NCBI GenBank assembly: GCA_003508835.1
Contig: PUFA01000027.1
Span: 1,798,001 to 1,862,000 of the forward strand
Reading direction: 5' to 3'
DNA from: Eonycteris spelaea
Lineage: Eukaryota; Chordata; Mammalia; Chiroptera; Pteropodidae
Length of the DNA: 64,000 nt
Shown: piece after piece, positions 10,610-22,906 of the stretch
How the letters are laid out: each line of letters opens with the position of its first letter
Numbering within the stretch: the first letter of the stretch is position 1
Position numbers and translations under genes: made by a program
The notes under the pieces: model-generated
Database searches by the model: none
Told to the model about the DNA's origin: nothing
Seen by the model: the letters and a program-made list of their open reading frames with translations, nothing else

Positions 10610-12315
10610 AATTCATTAGTGGCAGAACTTGGATTTTTGTTTTGCTTATGTTGTGAAGCCCGGGTCCCCAAATTCACATCATGAAGAATGCCTTGTTTTT
10701 ATATATGAGGAGTCCTCATGCCAGAGATAACAAAGACTTTAAAAGTATATACTCCTTCCATCTGCACTGGGAGGGATCTCTTCCTTCCCAGTTGGTCTAG
10801 GAAACATTTTAGAGGACCTAACTGTTCATCAAAGGGACTCTGCAATGTCAAGTCAGAATAACCTTGCATACAATGAGTAACTTCTACACCACCAGCCAGT
10901 AGGAAGAGAAGTTGAACAATAGTTATGATTTCAGAGAGTAAACTCAATATTTATCCAGTGTGGTTAGAAACTGCATGAATCCATTACTTTGCTCATTCCT
11001 AAGAAAGTTCTAGTTCTCTCTTCTTTCTATGTTCTGACCCGACATACACTTTTCAAAACCCTAAATACTCATTTGACTTTAAGTCATGGAAACAAACCTT
11101 CTTTTCTTAAAGGATCCCAGCAATGACGCTGTATCAAAATTGTCTCATACACATGATTGGAAGATTTTCCTCAGCTTTTCTGCTTCTCTGTCTGGAAATT
11201 CTCTCTTATAATTGTACTCAGCAAAGCAACAGCATTTAAAATATCTTGGGTATGCAGTGCTCCACGTAATAGAAATATTTTAAGAAAAAAATTAATTATG
11301 AAATTCATGGAAGAAAAATTAATTATGAAAGTCTAGGAAAACTTGTGAGATATCTAAAGTTTGCCCTCTTTCTTTAATTCCTGCACTGCTCTACTCATAT
11401 TGAGTACCATGCCTGTCCCTCAATCTTATGCACATACCTGGGGCACAGAATACACAGTAATTCATATGTCTTCCTGGCCATGTCTTTCTTGATGGTGCCC
11501 TATCTAAGATTCCTACCTCTGTACCCTGTCTTGTGCCATTTTAGAACCAGGCTAGATAATTTAATAAACTACTTTATACCAGGGTGTTAAAGATTATAAT
11601 TATTTCACTGATTCAAAAACAGTTATGTTAGGAGGCTAAGGATTTAGCGGACGGAGCATTGGGTCAAATTAAAGAAACTATAATTATAATCTCCTCTTTT
11701 TGAAGACTTGGAGAGGGGAGGTGTGGCAAGAAACACAGATCTTTCCTACCTTGAGGAAAGCCAAAGAATTGAAGGCAATTAAAATGTAAGGAAAGTAGAA
11801 TGCATGTTAACTACATACAACATATTTGGGGCTTCATTTTGTGGTAACAGGGGAGTCCCATAAGGTTTGGTTGAGATAAATTTTATCACCAGAGTTGTAA
11901 CCTAGGAAAGGTATCCAGGAGTAGTGTATTGAACCAGTTGTATTTAGGAGAATGAAAGTAGGACAGCAAGTTAGCTTTGCCTCTGACCTCCTCAGCTGCC
12001 TCAAAGACAGCATGGAAGGACGAACAGTCAATGGTTGTGGAATATAGGAAAACTGAGTACAGTGTGGGCTTGTATCTCTCCGACTGTGCTCTCAGGATAT
12101 TTGGTTGCCACTGCTGCTATTTCTATTCTCTCTCAAATTATTACCTAGCCCCATCCTCAGAAACAATTGTGAGAACCTTAAAAGGTCTGTGAACAGGTCC
12201 AAGAGAGACATGGGAAGCATGAAGATACTAGCTCCAACACAGAAGCCATGTTTTTACTACTTCTTTTTATTATGTACTATCTTCCACTAATAGTGACATA
12301 ATTTGATTATAACAA
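10610..12315. other. Mostly unannotated sequence
   Basis: A short segment near 11350-11475 ('ctgcactgctctactc...acctggggcacagaatacacagtaattcat') may be an eroded L2 3' end, at low confidence. I recognise nothing else. Confidence 0.4.
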
Positions 12316-12319
12316 ATGA

Positions 12320-12465
12320 AAGGACCAAATGGAAAGTGACCGACCTAAGCGATCATTTCAACCGATGCCCTCAAAGTACAGAGGAGGTCACTGAGCCACA
12401 GAGATGCTGAAAGCCTTGTCCAGAGTCACACACTGAAAAGAAAAGTGAACCCACTTCCTGGCTTC
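12320..12465 (-). mobile_element. MIR SINE fragment, antisense
   Basis: 'caaagtacagaggaggtcactgagccacagagatgctgaaagccttgtccagagtcacacactg...cacttcctggc' is the reverse-strand MIR core ('acagatgaggaaactgaggc...cttgcccaaggtcacacagc'). Diverged but in order. Confidence 0.7.
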
Positions 12466-13194
12466 CCCTCTAGTGTCATTTTCAGGCCTCCACCAAGAGC
12501 TTTCTGCCAGCAAGTTATGTTTTTCTGGGGACAAAGTGCCCAGTGTCGCTCTATCACAGAGATCCCTACCTGGAAATATGGAAAGGAGGAACTAGAGGGT
12601 ATCAAGAGGCAATCCATCCGTGTCTCAATTTCAATAAGGATTTTTCTGATAATCATGAAACTCCTGAAATTCCTGGTTATTCTATATACTAAAATCATCG
12701 AATAGTCCTTTCAATACTGAGAGTCACTAAACCTTCTGCTATATCTGTCAAAACTTTCCCTACATGGACATCGGTTGTTAGGAATGACTCAGGCCACAGG
12801 TCAGCCGAGTGTGTGCTCAGCCCCATGAAACAGAAGCATGTTCTTCAAACTCACAATCAGGTTGATTTCTAATTTTACCATCAAAAATGAGGATTCTTAA
12901 AACTATCATTTTTCTTTTTATTAAGTGTGAAAAGTTTTGTTTGCTGGTTGTTTTTCTTTTCTACACTCTGCAGGGAGAAGAGCATGAAGCATATCAAAAA
13001 AGTATGAAGGGTATCGAAGAAGACTTGACTTAATTAATGTCTATTAGTTCAAGAGTGGCAACTTCTGCCTAAATACATTTAGAAGTATTCACACATCATA
13101 TTGATCCAAGAAATAAAAAATCACAAGTGATATCTAGGCAGCTAATTTTTTAAAAAGGAGTTTGGCTTGAAATCTTTCAATCTGAACAGAAAAT

Positions 13195-13345
13195 TATAGA
13201 GCAGTGAGAGGGGAGTGGGTTTAGGTCCTGGGCTTGGCCTCCCCTGACAGGGTATGTAGTACAGGCAGCCTTGCCAAGTTTCCATTCCTCATCTGAGAAA
13301 TGAGAAGATTAAACCTACCCTCACACCCTTCTGAGATAGTTCATG
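13195..13345 (+). mobile_element. MIR SINE fragment
   Basis: 'gagtgggtttaggtcctgggcttgg' followed by 'ccaagtttccattcctcatctgagaaatgagaagattaaacctaccctcac' and 'gagatagttcatgtatatta' follows the MIR core and 3' half. The central portion is rearranged. Confidence 0.6.
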
Positions 13346-13500
13346 TATATTATAGACAAGAAAACTAATCATCAGAAAGTTCCAAGAACTGCCAAGTTCA
13401 CAAAGCTGGAAAGAAAAGAGCCAAAATTTAAATCAAAGATCAGCTCACTTCAAGGATGGCACTCTGCTAACTGTACCAGCAACTTGCAACCTGTGCTCTG
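13345..13500 (-). mobile_element. Possible MIR fragment, antisense
   Basis: 'tatagacaagaaaactaatcatcagaaagttccaagaactgccaagttcacaaagctgg' resembles the reverse MIR core ('acagatgaggaaactgagg...ttgcccaaggtcacacagctgg'). It abuts the sense MIR, so the two together could form an imperfect inverted pair. Confidence 0.5.
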
Positions 13501-13729
13501 TGGTCACCTGCAAGGTATTGGGCTGGAGAGGGAAGTAAGTGGCAAATGAGCAGGGATCCAGAGCCTTCCGTTCCAGCTTCAGCAAGAGCAGCTCTGCAAT
13601 GATCATTCGTATGTATTGAGTTCCTCTAAACAATTTTGTTTAAGAAATTTTCCCTAGCTAAAAAATGCATTGAAAACCTTTCCTGTACCATGCATGCTGC
13701 CTTCCAACACATGCCTTTAGTTTCTCGAG

Positions 13730-13941
13730 GAGTGCTAGTCCAATAAATTTTTCAGAGATGATGTAAATACTCTGTATCTGCATTGTTTAATACAGTAGTA
13801 GCCAATAGCCATTTGTGACAAGTGCCCATTTGCGATGTGGGTAGTGTTATAAGCAAATGACTTTTTAATTGTATTAAATTTTAATTAATTTAAATTTAAA
13901 TCACCACATGTGGCTACTGGCTACCATACCAGACAATGCAG
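13730..13941 (+). mobile_element. hAT-Charlie MITE (MER58/MER5-like)
   Basis: Begins 'agtgctagtccaataaatttttcagagatgatgtaaatactctgtatctgc', continues 'agtagtagccaatagcca', has a palindromic AT core ('aattaatttaaatttaaat'), and ends 'ccacatgtggctactggctaccataccagacaatgcag'. This order matches a common eutherian Charlie-type MITE. About 210 bp with decayed terminal repeats; the flanking 8-bp duplication is no longer recognisable. Confidence 0.75.
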
Positions 13942-13949
13942 TAATCTAT

Positions 13950-15180
13950 AGCAATAGATAAAGTAGGAAGGCCCTAGGGTTAACCAAAACTGACAAAACT
14001 TTTGTTTTTGTTTTGTTAAACACCACTTGGCAAGAGTAGTGAGAAGCTGAAGTTCTTTCACTTCAAAAAATGTAATAAGCACGTAGTGTGGCTTCTGTAA
14101 CTGTCCCTCCCACCCCCTCGCCCCCAGAGCGGATTAAATGGCTGTTCTCATCTCCATAATATGCAGGTGTGATACAGTTAGAGTAGAGGAAATCTGTGCC
14201 CTCTGCATAGCAGTTTACCTACACTGAAAAAGAAGCTCTGTTCATCTCTATCTGTTATTGTACATTCATCTTGCTATTCACAAACAGGTAATTTTCTAAT
14301 GTAGCAATCATTTTTCTGTCAACAGAATAATTGAAAGACTAATCTCACCTTGCTCGCTCCCGTATTCTTTTAAAGCAGACCCTCTCTTCTAGGGTGTGTT
14401 TCTCTCCCACTTCCTCTGGCAAAAGCCCAGGAACCTGGGTTTTATTCCCTACTAGTCAACTGACCCAGCCTCAAAGGGAGAAGGGCCCGAGACAAGGGGC
14501 AGGCCTGGGAGAAGTCCCCAGTTTAAGTCACAGCTCACAGAAGTGAGAAAGTATTCAAGTCAAATGTCTCTCTCTAATAGATTATTGTTACAGTTATCTT
14601 CTTTCTCAGCAACTGAATAAACACAAAATTAGGTATCATTTCTTAACTGATTCTAGAGAAACCAGTGCATTCATAGTTCAATTCTCTCCGCATAGATGGA
14701 CCCATCTCCATCCCCCTCCATACCTAGGGCAATCAGGAATCAGACCACCTGACAGCAGAGGATGGAGCAATCATTTCCCATATTGTCATCTGATGAATGC
14801 CTGAACAATAGTTCGTTTAAACAAAGTCTGAATCTCATCGTTTCAAAATGCCTGTACCTTTCCCCCGAGCAATTCCACAGTGAGTCTGCATTCATTCATT
14901 CAGACACAGTAGTGTTAGACATTAAAATAAAGATAGTCTGAACCAGATTATTCCTTTTCATTGGAATAAAAAGGAGTCACTGGATCAAATCTGGAAGATA
15001 TAATGTAGCACCCAAACAATAATAAGACTTGTTAAGGTAAAATTCTTTAAGGATACTGCTTACCTAATTTTACATACCAGAATCTTGACCACGATCATTA
15101 TGCAGCGTCCACCAAACTCAAGATATCTATATTGATTGTCTCATTTAACCAATATTTACAGTTTTTATATGATTACTCCT
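13950..15180. other. Unannotated sequence
   Basis: No gene or clear repeat. The 14225-14345 part ('cttgctattcacaaacaggtaattttctaatg...') looks undecayed and could be a conserved element, but I have no stronger reason to call it. Confidence 0.4.
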
Positions 15181-15184
15181 CTAT

Positions 15185-15670
15185 GGCAGGCATCCTGGCA
15201 GGTCATCAAGGTACACTAATCAATAAACGAGACAAGTCTCTGCTCACACAGATCTAAAACTTAATAAAAAAAAATAAGAAAAATAATTCATGATTTTGTG
15301 AACATCAAGAGATGTAAAAGAAACAAACTGGGTGATACTGAGAGAAGGTACAGCCACTTTAATTTAGGTGGTTCAGAAAGGTCTTTCTGAGAAGGTGATG
15401 TTGACATTGAGACTTGAAGCAGAAGCAGGAGCAAGTTATAGAGTTTGCCTGGTGATGAGGGACCATCAGAAAGCAAAAGGCCAAGTCAGAGAAATGACTG
15501 TCATGATGGAGCACAGGGAGGTGGTGACCAGCAGCAGGAGATGAACTAGGGAGACAGTGGGAACCAGATTCCCTAGGACTCTGAGGGTCACAGGAAGGAG
15601 TGGCATTCATTCCCAAGTGTCCCGTAGCCACTGCACAAGGGTTATTAGTAAGAGAGCAGTAATAACTGCA
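15185..15670 (-). mobile_element. LINE2 fragment, antisense
   Basis: Reads as reverse-strand L2 3' sequence: 'aatcaataaacgagacaagtctctgctcacacagatctaaaactta', 'tttaggtggttcagaaaggtctttctgagaaggtgatgttgacattgagacttgaag', 'gtcatgatggagcacagggaggtgg', 'ggagatgaactagggagacagtgggaaccagattcc'. These correspond to the L2 C-terminal ORF2/3' UTR region. The 146-codon minus-strand frame at 15359-15799 overlaps it and is an L2 remnant, not a gene. Confidence 0.8.
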
Positions 15671-15879
15671 GGACTTCACGAAAATGACAACGGGGCTTTT
15701 TGCGAATGATGGAGCCAGATCTCTGTAGATCAGCTTTTCTCCATGAGGCAGGAGAAAACTCTTAGTCCTCTTAGGTTGAGGAGAGAGTCTTGGGTCCACT
15801 TGTCTTTCGCTTCAGGCTTTCCACACCAGCCAGGCCAGCCTCCTGTTCATGCTCACCCTCTGCGCTTGCTCACCATACA

Positions 15880-16275
15880 GTCCTGAAGTTCTGAGCCTCA
15901 GTAAGCCACTTGATTTTCCCTCCCCCCAAAATGAGCTTCTCCATATATCCACATGCTCCACGTGTCCTTACTTTCTTCATTCTCTGCTCAAATTTCACAT
16001 TATCAGAGGGATTTTTCTGATCACCCAATCCAAAACTGACCCCTTGTCTTACTCTCTCTCCCAATCCTCTTTACTCTGCTTTAGGCATCTTTATTTTTCT
16101 TCATAACCATAATCATTATATGCCACTTTATAAATTTATGTTTATTTATTGTCCATCTTCTGAAAACAAACTATAAGCTTCTGGAGGGCAGGACCTTTGT
16201 GTTGTTCATTCATTCACCCTCCACATTTATAGTAGTGTCTGGCACATAATAGATAACTGATAAACATACGCTAAG
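15880..16275 (+). mobile_element. LINE2 3' end
   Basis: Sense L2: 'ccttactttcttcattctctgctcaaatttcacattatcagagggatttttctgatcaccc', then 'aaactataagcttctggagggcaggacctttgtg', 'agtagtgtctggcacataatagataactgataaa'. The closing block is the diagnostic L2 tail. Confidence 0.88.
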
Positions 16276-16849
16276 TGAAATGCCACAGTCGTCCTTTTTC
16301 CTTCCCTTTTTACCTGACAGCCCAGAATCCAGTGCAGGCAAACCTGTCAGTAGTCAGCATCTTCTACAGTGGGAGAAGGAGCTGAAGCCCATTCTGTTCA
16401 GACACTAAACTCAAAATGGGTGTCCCCAGTGCACATTCCACAGATGCTCCATTCAACCCCTGAACTTTCCTCACTGAGCAATAGCTCAGGAACCTTACTG
16501 GATAAATATTTCATGCTAGTATCTTCTATGAGTCTATCATGAAAGTATACTTGAAGAGAAGAAAAATTAATATATGGATGGACAAGAAGTGAAAACACTG
16601 TATGTAGATGTATTAAAAGCCATGATTTTCTCAATGGCAGACACTATAATTGTTCACCAGGGCACACACAGCACTAAGGAACCCAGGAGTTTTCACTACA
16701 TGTTTGTTAAATAACAGTTAAGTTAAGGGAACACGATTTATGCACAGAAAATCAACAGGAGAGCAAACCCAGAGCAATAGTTATTGAAAGCTCCTACTTT
16801 ATCTAAGCAGAAGACACACTCAGAGAAATGAGCTCTCCACTATATCAAG

Positions 16850-17060
16850 CTTGCGTCCTCCAGGAAGCCTTCCCTAACTGATCCAGTCCAAACAAGATTT
16901 CTATTGCTTTCAGAATTGCTGCCACACCTTATATTACTTAGCAGTTTTCCAAAGCTTTATAACAAAAACCACTTCTCTTGAAGACTAACATCTTTGAGAG
17001 TTGGGACTATATCAGATATTCTTCTACACACTGGCCCTGTGCCTGAAACCATGTGGGGAA
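16850..17060 (+). mobile_element. LINE2 fragment
   Basis: 'gcgtcctccaggaagccttccctaactgatccagtcc', 'gccacaccttatattacttagcag', 'gaagactaacatctttgagagttgggactatatc', 'ctggccctgtgcctg' follow the L2 3' region in order, without the final tail. Confidence 0.7.
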
Positions 17061-17589
17061 AGCAAATTGTGGAGACAGTGTTTTCTAGGCATGCTCTGGT
17101 TAATTAACAAGCAATCTTTTTCAATTTCCATTTCGCTAAACCATAAGCAACTTAACTATGTTTTTCCACTGTTATTTGCATATCTACTTACAATGTCATC
17201 ATGTTTTACATATATATGTTCATTTTGCTTACATAAAATGAAGTGATTTTTCTGCAATCAGTGGAATACTGTTAAGAGACAGAACCTTGAATTTTCCATC
17301 TGGTAGCAAATCCCACAACAAAGAGACTTTTTGGAAGCTTGGTTAATCCTCTAAAGAGATGTGTTTTACAACTCAACTTTTATCTGATGTCAACAGAAAC
17401 GTATTTTTGCAAAATATGGCTCAGATGCAATATGCTGAATTCCTAGTTTAAAATACAGAAAGATAGAAGGGGTTGTGTGTAAATTATAAAAAGGAGAGTA
17501 ATCTAGTTATTCAAAGACTCTGAAATGGTCTTGAGTCATGACCCCCATGGCCCAGGCTATAGAGAAAAGAGCTTCCAACCAATGAATGT

Positions 17590-17665
17590 AGCCAACATTT
17601 TTCAAGCTCTTTCTCTGGGAAAGACCCTGTGCTGGAAGGTCGGTGGGAAGATTTCAGTTGGAAAA
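17590..17665 (-). mobile_element. Possible L2 tail fragment, antisense
   Basis: 'caacatttttcaagctctttctctgggaaagaccctgtgctggaaggtcggtgggaag' resembles the reverse L2 tail ('atttattgagcacctactatgtgccaggcactgtgctagg'). Short and diverged. Confidence 0.4.
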
Positions 17666-17819
17666 GGTAGACAAAACCCAAAAGAAGAATGCAAGCAAGA
17701 TGAATTCTTTCTTCTTTCTTAGATTACTATTTCCCTTTCTGTTCTCTCCTCAAATCTTTAAGCCTCTTCTCTACCTCATTCTCAGCTGAACTGGCTTCTC
17801 GTTTCTCTCGAGGGTTGTG

Positions 17820-18795
17820 GGGGAAAGAATTGAGAATCAAATTTTCATAAGCACCACCACTACCACCATCTTTACCATCACATCTGCCAAGATATCCGGA
17901 TCTGGGCCTATCTACTCTAACTTCCCCTCCATTACAGTGGATAAAGGGTCAGGGCTCTTTTCTAAGGCCAGCCCCTCTCTTACCTCCCGAAGGATACTGC
18001 TGCTGCAGGCTTCCTCTCTCTCCCATGTGGCATCACGCTTTCTGTCTCTACCGGAGCAGTCCATCATCACAAGAACAAATGTAGGATTTCCCACTTCCTG
18101 AGTTCTCTGCCTCCTTTTACACTACAACACTAGCAATAATTGCCTGTATTTGCTGCCTCCACTTCTCATTCAGCTCGCTCCTATCCAGCTTTGACCCCGC
18201 GAATCCACCAATGGTGGAGTCCCCAGTGTCCAGATCACTGTTGATCCAAAGGCAAATTCATAAGCCAGCAGCATTGCCACAACTGGGCGCTACCTTTCTT
18301 CCTGAAGTGCCTTCTTCACTTTACTCTGTCTCTTGAATCTCCTTTCACCTTCTTGGCTACTCCTCGCAGTCTCCCGGGCTAGCTTTTCCTCATCTTTGCA
18401 GCCTTCAAGTGTCCCCAGGTTTCCATTCTCATAGCTCTCCTTTCTTCTGTTAATAATCAATGACTTTGAAGTGCCTTCTAGATACTGGAAATTCCCAAAT
18501 ATTTACCCGTTCCCCCGATATCATTTACCTATATCACACACCCACGTATATATCCAATAGCATTTCACACTCAGTAAATCCAAAACCGAACTCTTGATTT
18601 TATTCTCAAAACTGTTCCTCGCACCTTCTGTTTCAAGTAAATGGCAAATCTCTTTTTCTGGTTTCTCAGGCCAAAACATAAGCATATAAGCTCCTTGGGG
18701 GCAGGGTCTTTGTCTGTGGTTCATCTTTCACATTTACAGTAGTGCCTGGCACATAGTAGGTAACTGACAAATACCTGCTAAATAAGGTACTGCTA
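17820..18795 (+). mobile_element. LINE2, longest copy with reverse-transcriptase remnant
   Basis: Nearly 1 kb of sense L2, ending in the diagnostic tail 'aagctccttgggggcagggtctttgtctgtgg...agtagtgcctggcacatagtaggtaactgac'. Within it, 18570-18599 still translates as LSKSKTELLI, which resembles the conserved L2/CR1-clade reverse-transcriptase C-terminal motif (from memory). Stops and frameshifts elsewhere preclude function. It contains several of the window's few CpG dinucleotides; this reflects L2 composition, not a promoter. Confidence 0.85.
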
Positions 18796-18949
18796 TAGAC
18801 TTATAAGTAAAGGACCTTGGAAAGGAACACTAATCTTTATTTAAGGCAAGTCGGGGGTGGGAGGATAATTGGAAAATACTTCAAAAATATATATATTTTT
18901 TTAATTTGGTTTTGAAAAATTAGCAAGAATTTGAGAGAAAAATAAAGGG

Positions 18950-19335
18950 AAACACTCCTGGCAGAGGGAACAGCATGAGCAAATACTAAAAAATGTAAAA
19001 ATGTGTGTCATGTTTATAGAACTAGAACCATGTCTCTGAGGTACAGGGTAAATAACAAGGCATGCTGGGAAATAATTCTGGCAAAGTAGTTTAAGGCTAG
19101 ATCTTAGAAAGTCTTGTTAAGATAATTGGAAATTAAAGGCAAAAGAAGCTGTAGAGATTTTTAAATAGAAGAATAATATTTAATAACAAAGTGCTGAGGA
19201 TGAGTAAATGATCTAAAAATGTGTTCAGAAAAGCAAAACCAGGAGATGCTAGGCGATAGACTAGAAGGTCAAGAGGAGAGTGTGGAAGTGTGGGAATCTC
19301 TGGCAACAGTTCCAGCAAGGAGTGGAAAGCCTGCA
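18950..19335 (-). mobile_element. LINE2 fragment, antisense
   Basis: 'cactcctggcagagggaacagcatgagcaaatac', 'ggcatgctgggaaataattctgg', 'ttagaaagtcttgttaag' and 'ggtcaagaggagagtgtggaagtg' are reverse-strand L2 blocks ('ttccaggcagagggaacagcatgtgcaaaggc'...). It lies 150 bp after an opposite-strand L2, so the two insertions face each other tail-first. Confidence 0.75.
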
Positions 19336-19820
19336 CTAACCTGCGATAGTAAGAATGGCTAATAGAGAGCGTCTGTAGGGGAGATTGTGGAAACAGAATT
19401 GCTCATGGCAAGTTAAGGGTAAAAAAAGGATACAAAGCAGTACAAAAGGTTGGTAACCTCCAGGCTTCTTCTTTCCCTGGTGCCCCCTATCTTTTAGAAC
19501 AACTGGAGGAGATGCATCCCAAACTCCTGGCACTCTCTGACGCTGAGAGCCAGATGAGGAGAAGAGACCAGCTATAAGCAAAGGCAGGCTCCAGACATGT
19601 GGGTGAAAGCCTGCACCCAGCGCTTATATTCATTTCCTGTGCACAGTGATTCCATGTGGAAGTCAAATTAGCCATTTCGTCCCACCCTGGCATCACCATT
19701 GGGTGGGAATTTCACTATAGAGGACTTAGCAGAAGGCAGTCTAAGCAGCACGCCAAGATTGAAGGTGAGAGAAAATTTCTTTGTTTCTAAGTTTTGCCTA
19801 TAACCCACCTGGTTTCCAAG

Positions 19821-19855
19821 AAAAAAAAAAAAAAAAAGAAAAAAGAAAGAAGAAA
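19821..19855 (+). repeat. A-rich tract
   Basis: Seventeen As followed by AAAAG-type units. No upstream retrogene is recognisable, so I do not read it as a poly(A) tail of a processed pseudogene. Confidence 0.85.
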
Positions 19856-19859
19856 ATTA

Positions 19860-22295
19860 TTTCTCTATCAATTGTACCCCACATGAGTCAATCCTACCCT
19901 GAACCTCTAATTCTTGCTCGTCCCTATTAGTCTTTATATTAAACTGTAATTATAATTTAAAGAGATCTGGAGGCAGAAGCTAGTTAGAAAACAACATCTT
20001 TCATAAAAATTAGTATTGAGAAAGATGTGTTGAGTTTCAAACTACAAATTTATAAGTAAACTTGTGGCACTTAGTTTATTAACATGGAAAACAGGATTTT
20101 TTTCTGTTCTTTGTGATTTGTATTTTTCTTCCCTTGTCAGTTATTCATTATAATGCAGCCTCCAAGAGGGCACAAAGTTAACAAGAACAATTATATTAAT
20201 GATAGAGTGAGTTATTAAAATTTAGTCTAATAGCCACTATATTTGTGATGATAATTATAGTTATGACTAACTATGATTACAGCAGCCATTGTAATCATAA
20301 TAAGCTCAAGGATGGTTTAATGCTAATTGCTCCATCATAAAGAAATCAGAATATGGAACTGTAACTAGATATACTTATGCTTGCAATGCTAAAAAACATA
20401 TGTGAATATTAATTACTAGATATTAGCCTTCTCCATGAAAATAGAGGAAACTTTTCGTAAACCCAGGCTTGGTTTAGATCCGCTTTAGACCTCCTGAGAA
20501 AAAAAAATGGATATCAGCCTTTAAATGAAATACCTTGCATTGAAACTACTTTGAGATTTAAGGAATGTATTGATAAGATATTGGGACCTTCTTTAATTCT
20601 AAGTGGGCCAGAGATAGAAATTATCACCATGGACCAGTGTCCTTAAAGCACACTAACGAAAGAAACTGCCTAACCATCAAGATCATAAGAAAATACCTGG
20701 ACATGGAACTTCTTGGTGACATTTCTATTGAAGAGACTCCTGAAGCTCTCTCCTCCTTTTGTGTGCCTTCATATAGCATAAGGTCACTCCAGGGAACATG
20801 TCAGTCTTATGACGATGAAGAACTATGTGTGCCTGACAATTACAGAGATGGATGGGTGAAATTTTGCAAGTCTCACAAAAATCAGTTTACTTGCCCATTC
20901 ATTATTTGTCCTTAGCTCTATCTCACCTTACTTTCCCTCCTATCCCAGAAAGATGTCACTATGTAAAAATTCCGTAAATAGCATGAAAAAACAAGTAATT
21001 TGGGGTGAGTTTGTTCTCCTTTGGGCATCCAGAGTAGAAGGCAAACTGAGCCAATTAAATAGAAGAAAATGTCAAGTACCATGTTTTTAAAATAAACACA
21101 AGATATACTCATTTTCACACATATTTGCTACAGATGGAAATTTCATTTAGTGATGGCTGGTTGTGGACCCTGGCCAAAGGCCTATAAATACCAAGAAGAC
21201 ATCATTATATGAGATGACCTCACTAATAAAGTAGCCACATAAAGACCACAAGAACATCATCAGAGCTAATTTTTAACAAAATATTTGACAATAATAATGA
21301 CATCAAGTCACTCCATTTGAATCAACATACATTATTATGAAACCATAATAAAAACTTTGGATAATGAGAATTTCCAAAGAAATTAAGAATAAGAGTAATT
21401 CTTAACAACTAGAAAAGTGTGGGTGGAGAAGAGAAAGAAGAGAAAATTTATTACTGATTTTCAATGGTGTGAAGTTAAAAAATTTTCAGTTATATTATGG
21501 GTAATGAGCATAAAAAATCTTGAATCGATTCCCAAGCTGTAGTGAATAAGCCAGCCAAGAATTTCCCAAAGCTTTGTTGTCTATCCACACTCAGAAGGCT
21601 TCCCAAGCCTCTTAGCCCTCTCACCAGTAGAGGATGCTGTTCTTCCATGCATAGGAAGACACCGCCCACCCTATCCCATTCCATCCGGAAACAGTCCATA
21701 CAGGAAAGGATTCCTATTGGGCCATTTCATAAGTGTGGTTTTGCACTCCAAACAAAGACAAGAGACTCTTTCATTCAGCTAAAATTAATTTAAATATTTT
21801 AGCGTTGATTTCCAAATCTGTCATTTTTAAGGAAGTGAAAGTGTTGGAGTGGAGTGGGAATGAACTAAATGCTGCTGACTAAAACATAAATATCAGACAT
21901 TTTCTTCCATGAATGTTTAGTTCCCATTAGTGAATCAGAAAACAAGGTATTTCGACGAAGAGAGAATGTTTCTTGAATTGATTAGAATTGTCCAAATGAA
22001 GCCAAAGTAAAAGCTATGGGCTGTAAAACAAATGAAAATGAGACAGTCATTCAAATTAATAGTAATAAGGTATTTTTTTTTCAAAAGCTGAAGGGGAAAA
22101 TTATTTCCAAGGAAAATGAAAAAAACAGGAGATGGGATTTGCCAGGAGGAAAGTAGAGATAAAATATAAAGCTCAAGAAAATTAGTTTAATAAAAAGGAA
22201 AATAAGAAAAGAACTCATTCCTTTGAAAAGCAGAACTTGTAAAAATACAAGCAGGATAAACTTAGACAGGGACCCTCTCTCTCCCAGTAAGTAAC
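19860..22295. other. Unannotated AT-rich sequence
   Basis: No gene or repeat that I can name. A short inverted repeat (TATGATTAC at 20272-20280 and GTAATCATA at 20291-20299, 10-nt loop) lies in an undecayed, homeodomain-motif-rich stretch. A 92-codon frame at 20637-20915 has no recognisable domain. Confidence 0.4.
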
Positions 22296-22299
22296 CTCT

Positions 22300-22600
22300 C
22301 TTTCATTTCGCAAGCATTCCTTGAGTGTTTGCAGAGAACACTAGAACTGCAGGCGCAAAGCTGAATAGCACCTAGGTCCTATTTCTGGGGATCTTAGAAT
22401 CTAAGAGCAAAGATAAACCATATAGAAATTTTAATGTAAAGAAGAAAATAATAAATGTCGTGAAAGAAAGATACGAAGTATTATACACGACAAGAAGAGG
22501 GGGAGTTGTCCCTGTGCTGATGGATGAATCAAAGAAGACCTCATACAAGGAGCAAGTTTTCAGTTTGACCATTAAAGGGGATGAGTAAGATTTCGATAAG
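22300..22600 (-). mobile_element. LINE2 fragment, antisense
   Basis: 'aagcattccttgagtgtttgcagagaacactagaactgcaggcgcaaagctgaatagcacctaggtcc...' begins like the reverse L2 tail; 'gatgaatcaaagaagacctcatacaaggagcaagttttcagtttgacc' follows the reverse ORF2/3' UTR region. Heavily diverged. Confidence 0.65.
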
Positions 22601-22842
22601 AGGGTTTGGCCCCTCCTTACAGAGAACAAAAATGACATGGTTAAAGTTTCAGAGTTAAAAAAGTAATTTGTTTTTAACTGAGTGTTTGAGGAAAGGAGTG
22701 GTGTGCAATACCAGTGACTCTTAGAAACCCCATCACGATACATTGGAAAATCAGGCTAAGAAATGTAGACTTTATTCTCCAGGCAAAAGTTTCTTAACCT
22801 AAATTCGAGGGGCCTTAAAGCTCCTTATGTATTTTTGTGATT

Positions 22843-22845
<3 letters not shown>

Positions 22846-22882
<37 letters not shown>

Positions 22883-22906
22883 GTTGTTTGTTTGTTTGTT
22901 TGTTTT
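22846..22906 (+). repeat. Compound (TTG)n-(TTTG)n microsatellite
   Basis: About twelve TTG units followed by four GTTT units. It follows a short stretch ('ttcttaacctaaattcgaggggcc') that could be the end of a DNA transposon, but this is too short to call. Confidence 0.95.

Noticed and set aside
15359..15799. 146-codon minus-strand frame
   Set aside because: Mostly antisense L2 sequence; it translates a decayed L2 region.
19484..19502. CTCF-like half core (AGGGGGCACCA on the minus strand)
   Set aside because: The 3' half is perfect but the CCA box is absent, so the match is too weak.
22780..22840. Possible DNA-transposon end ('tttcttaacctaaattcgaggggcc')
   Set aside because: Too short and diverged to distinguish from unique sequence.
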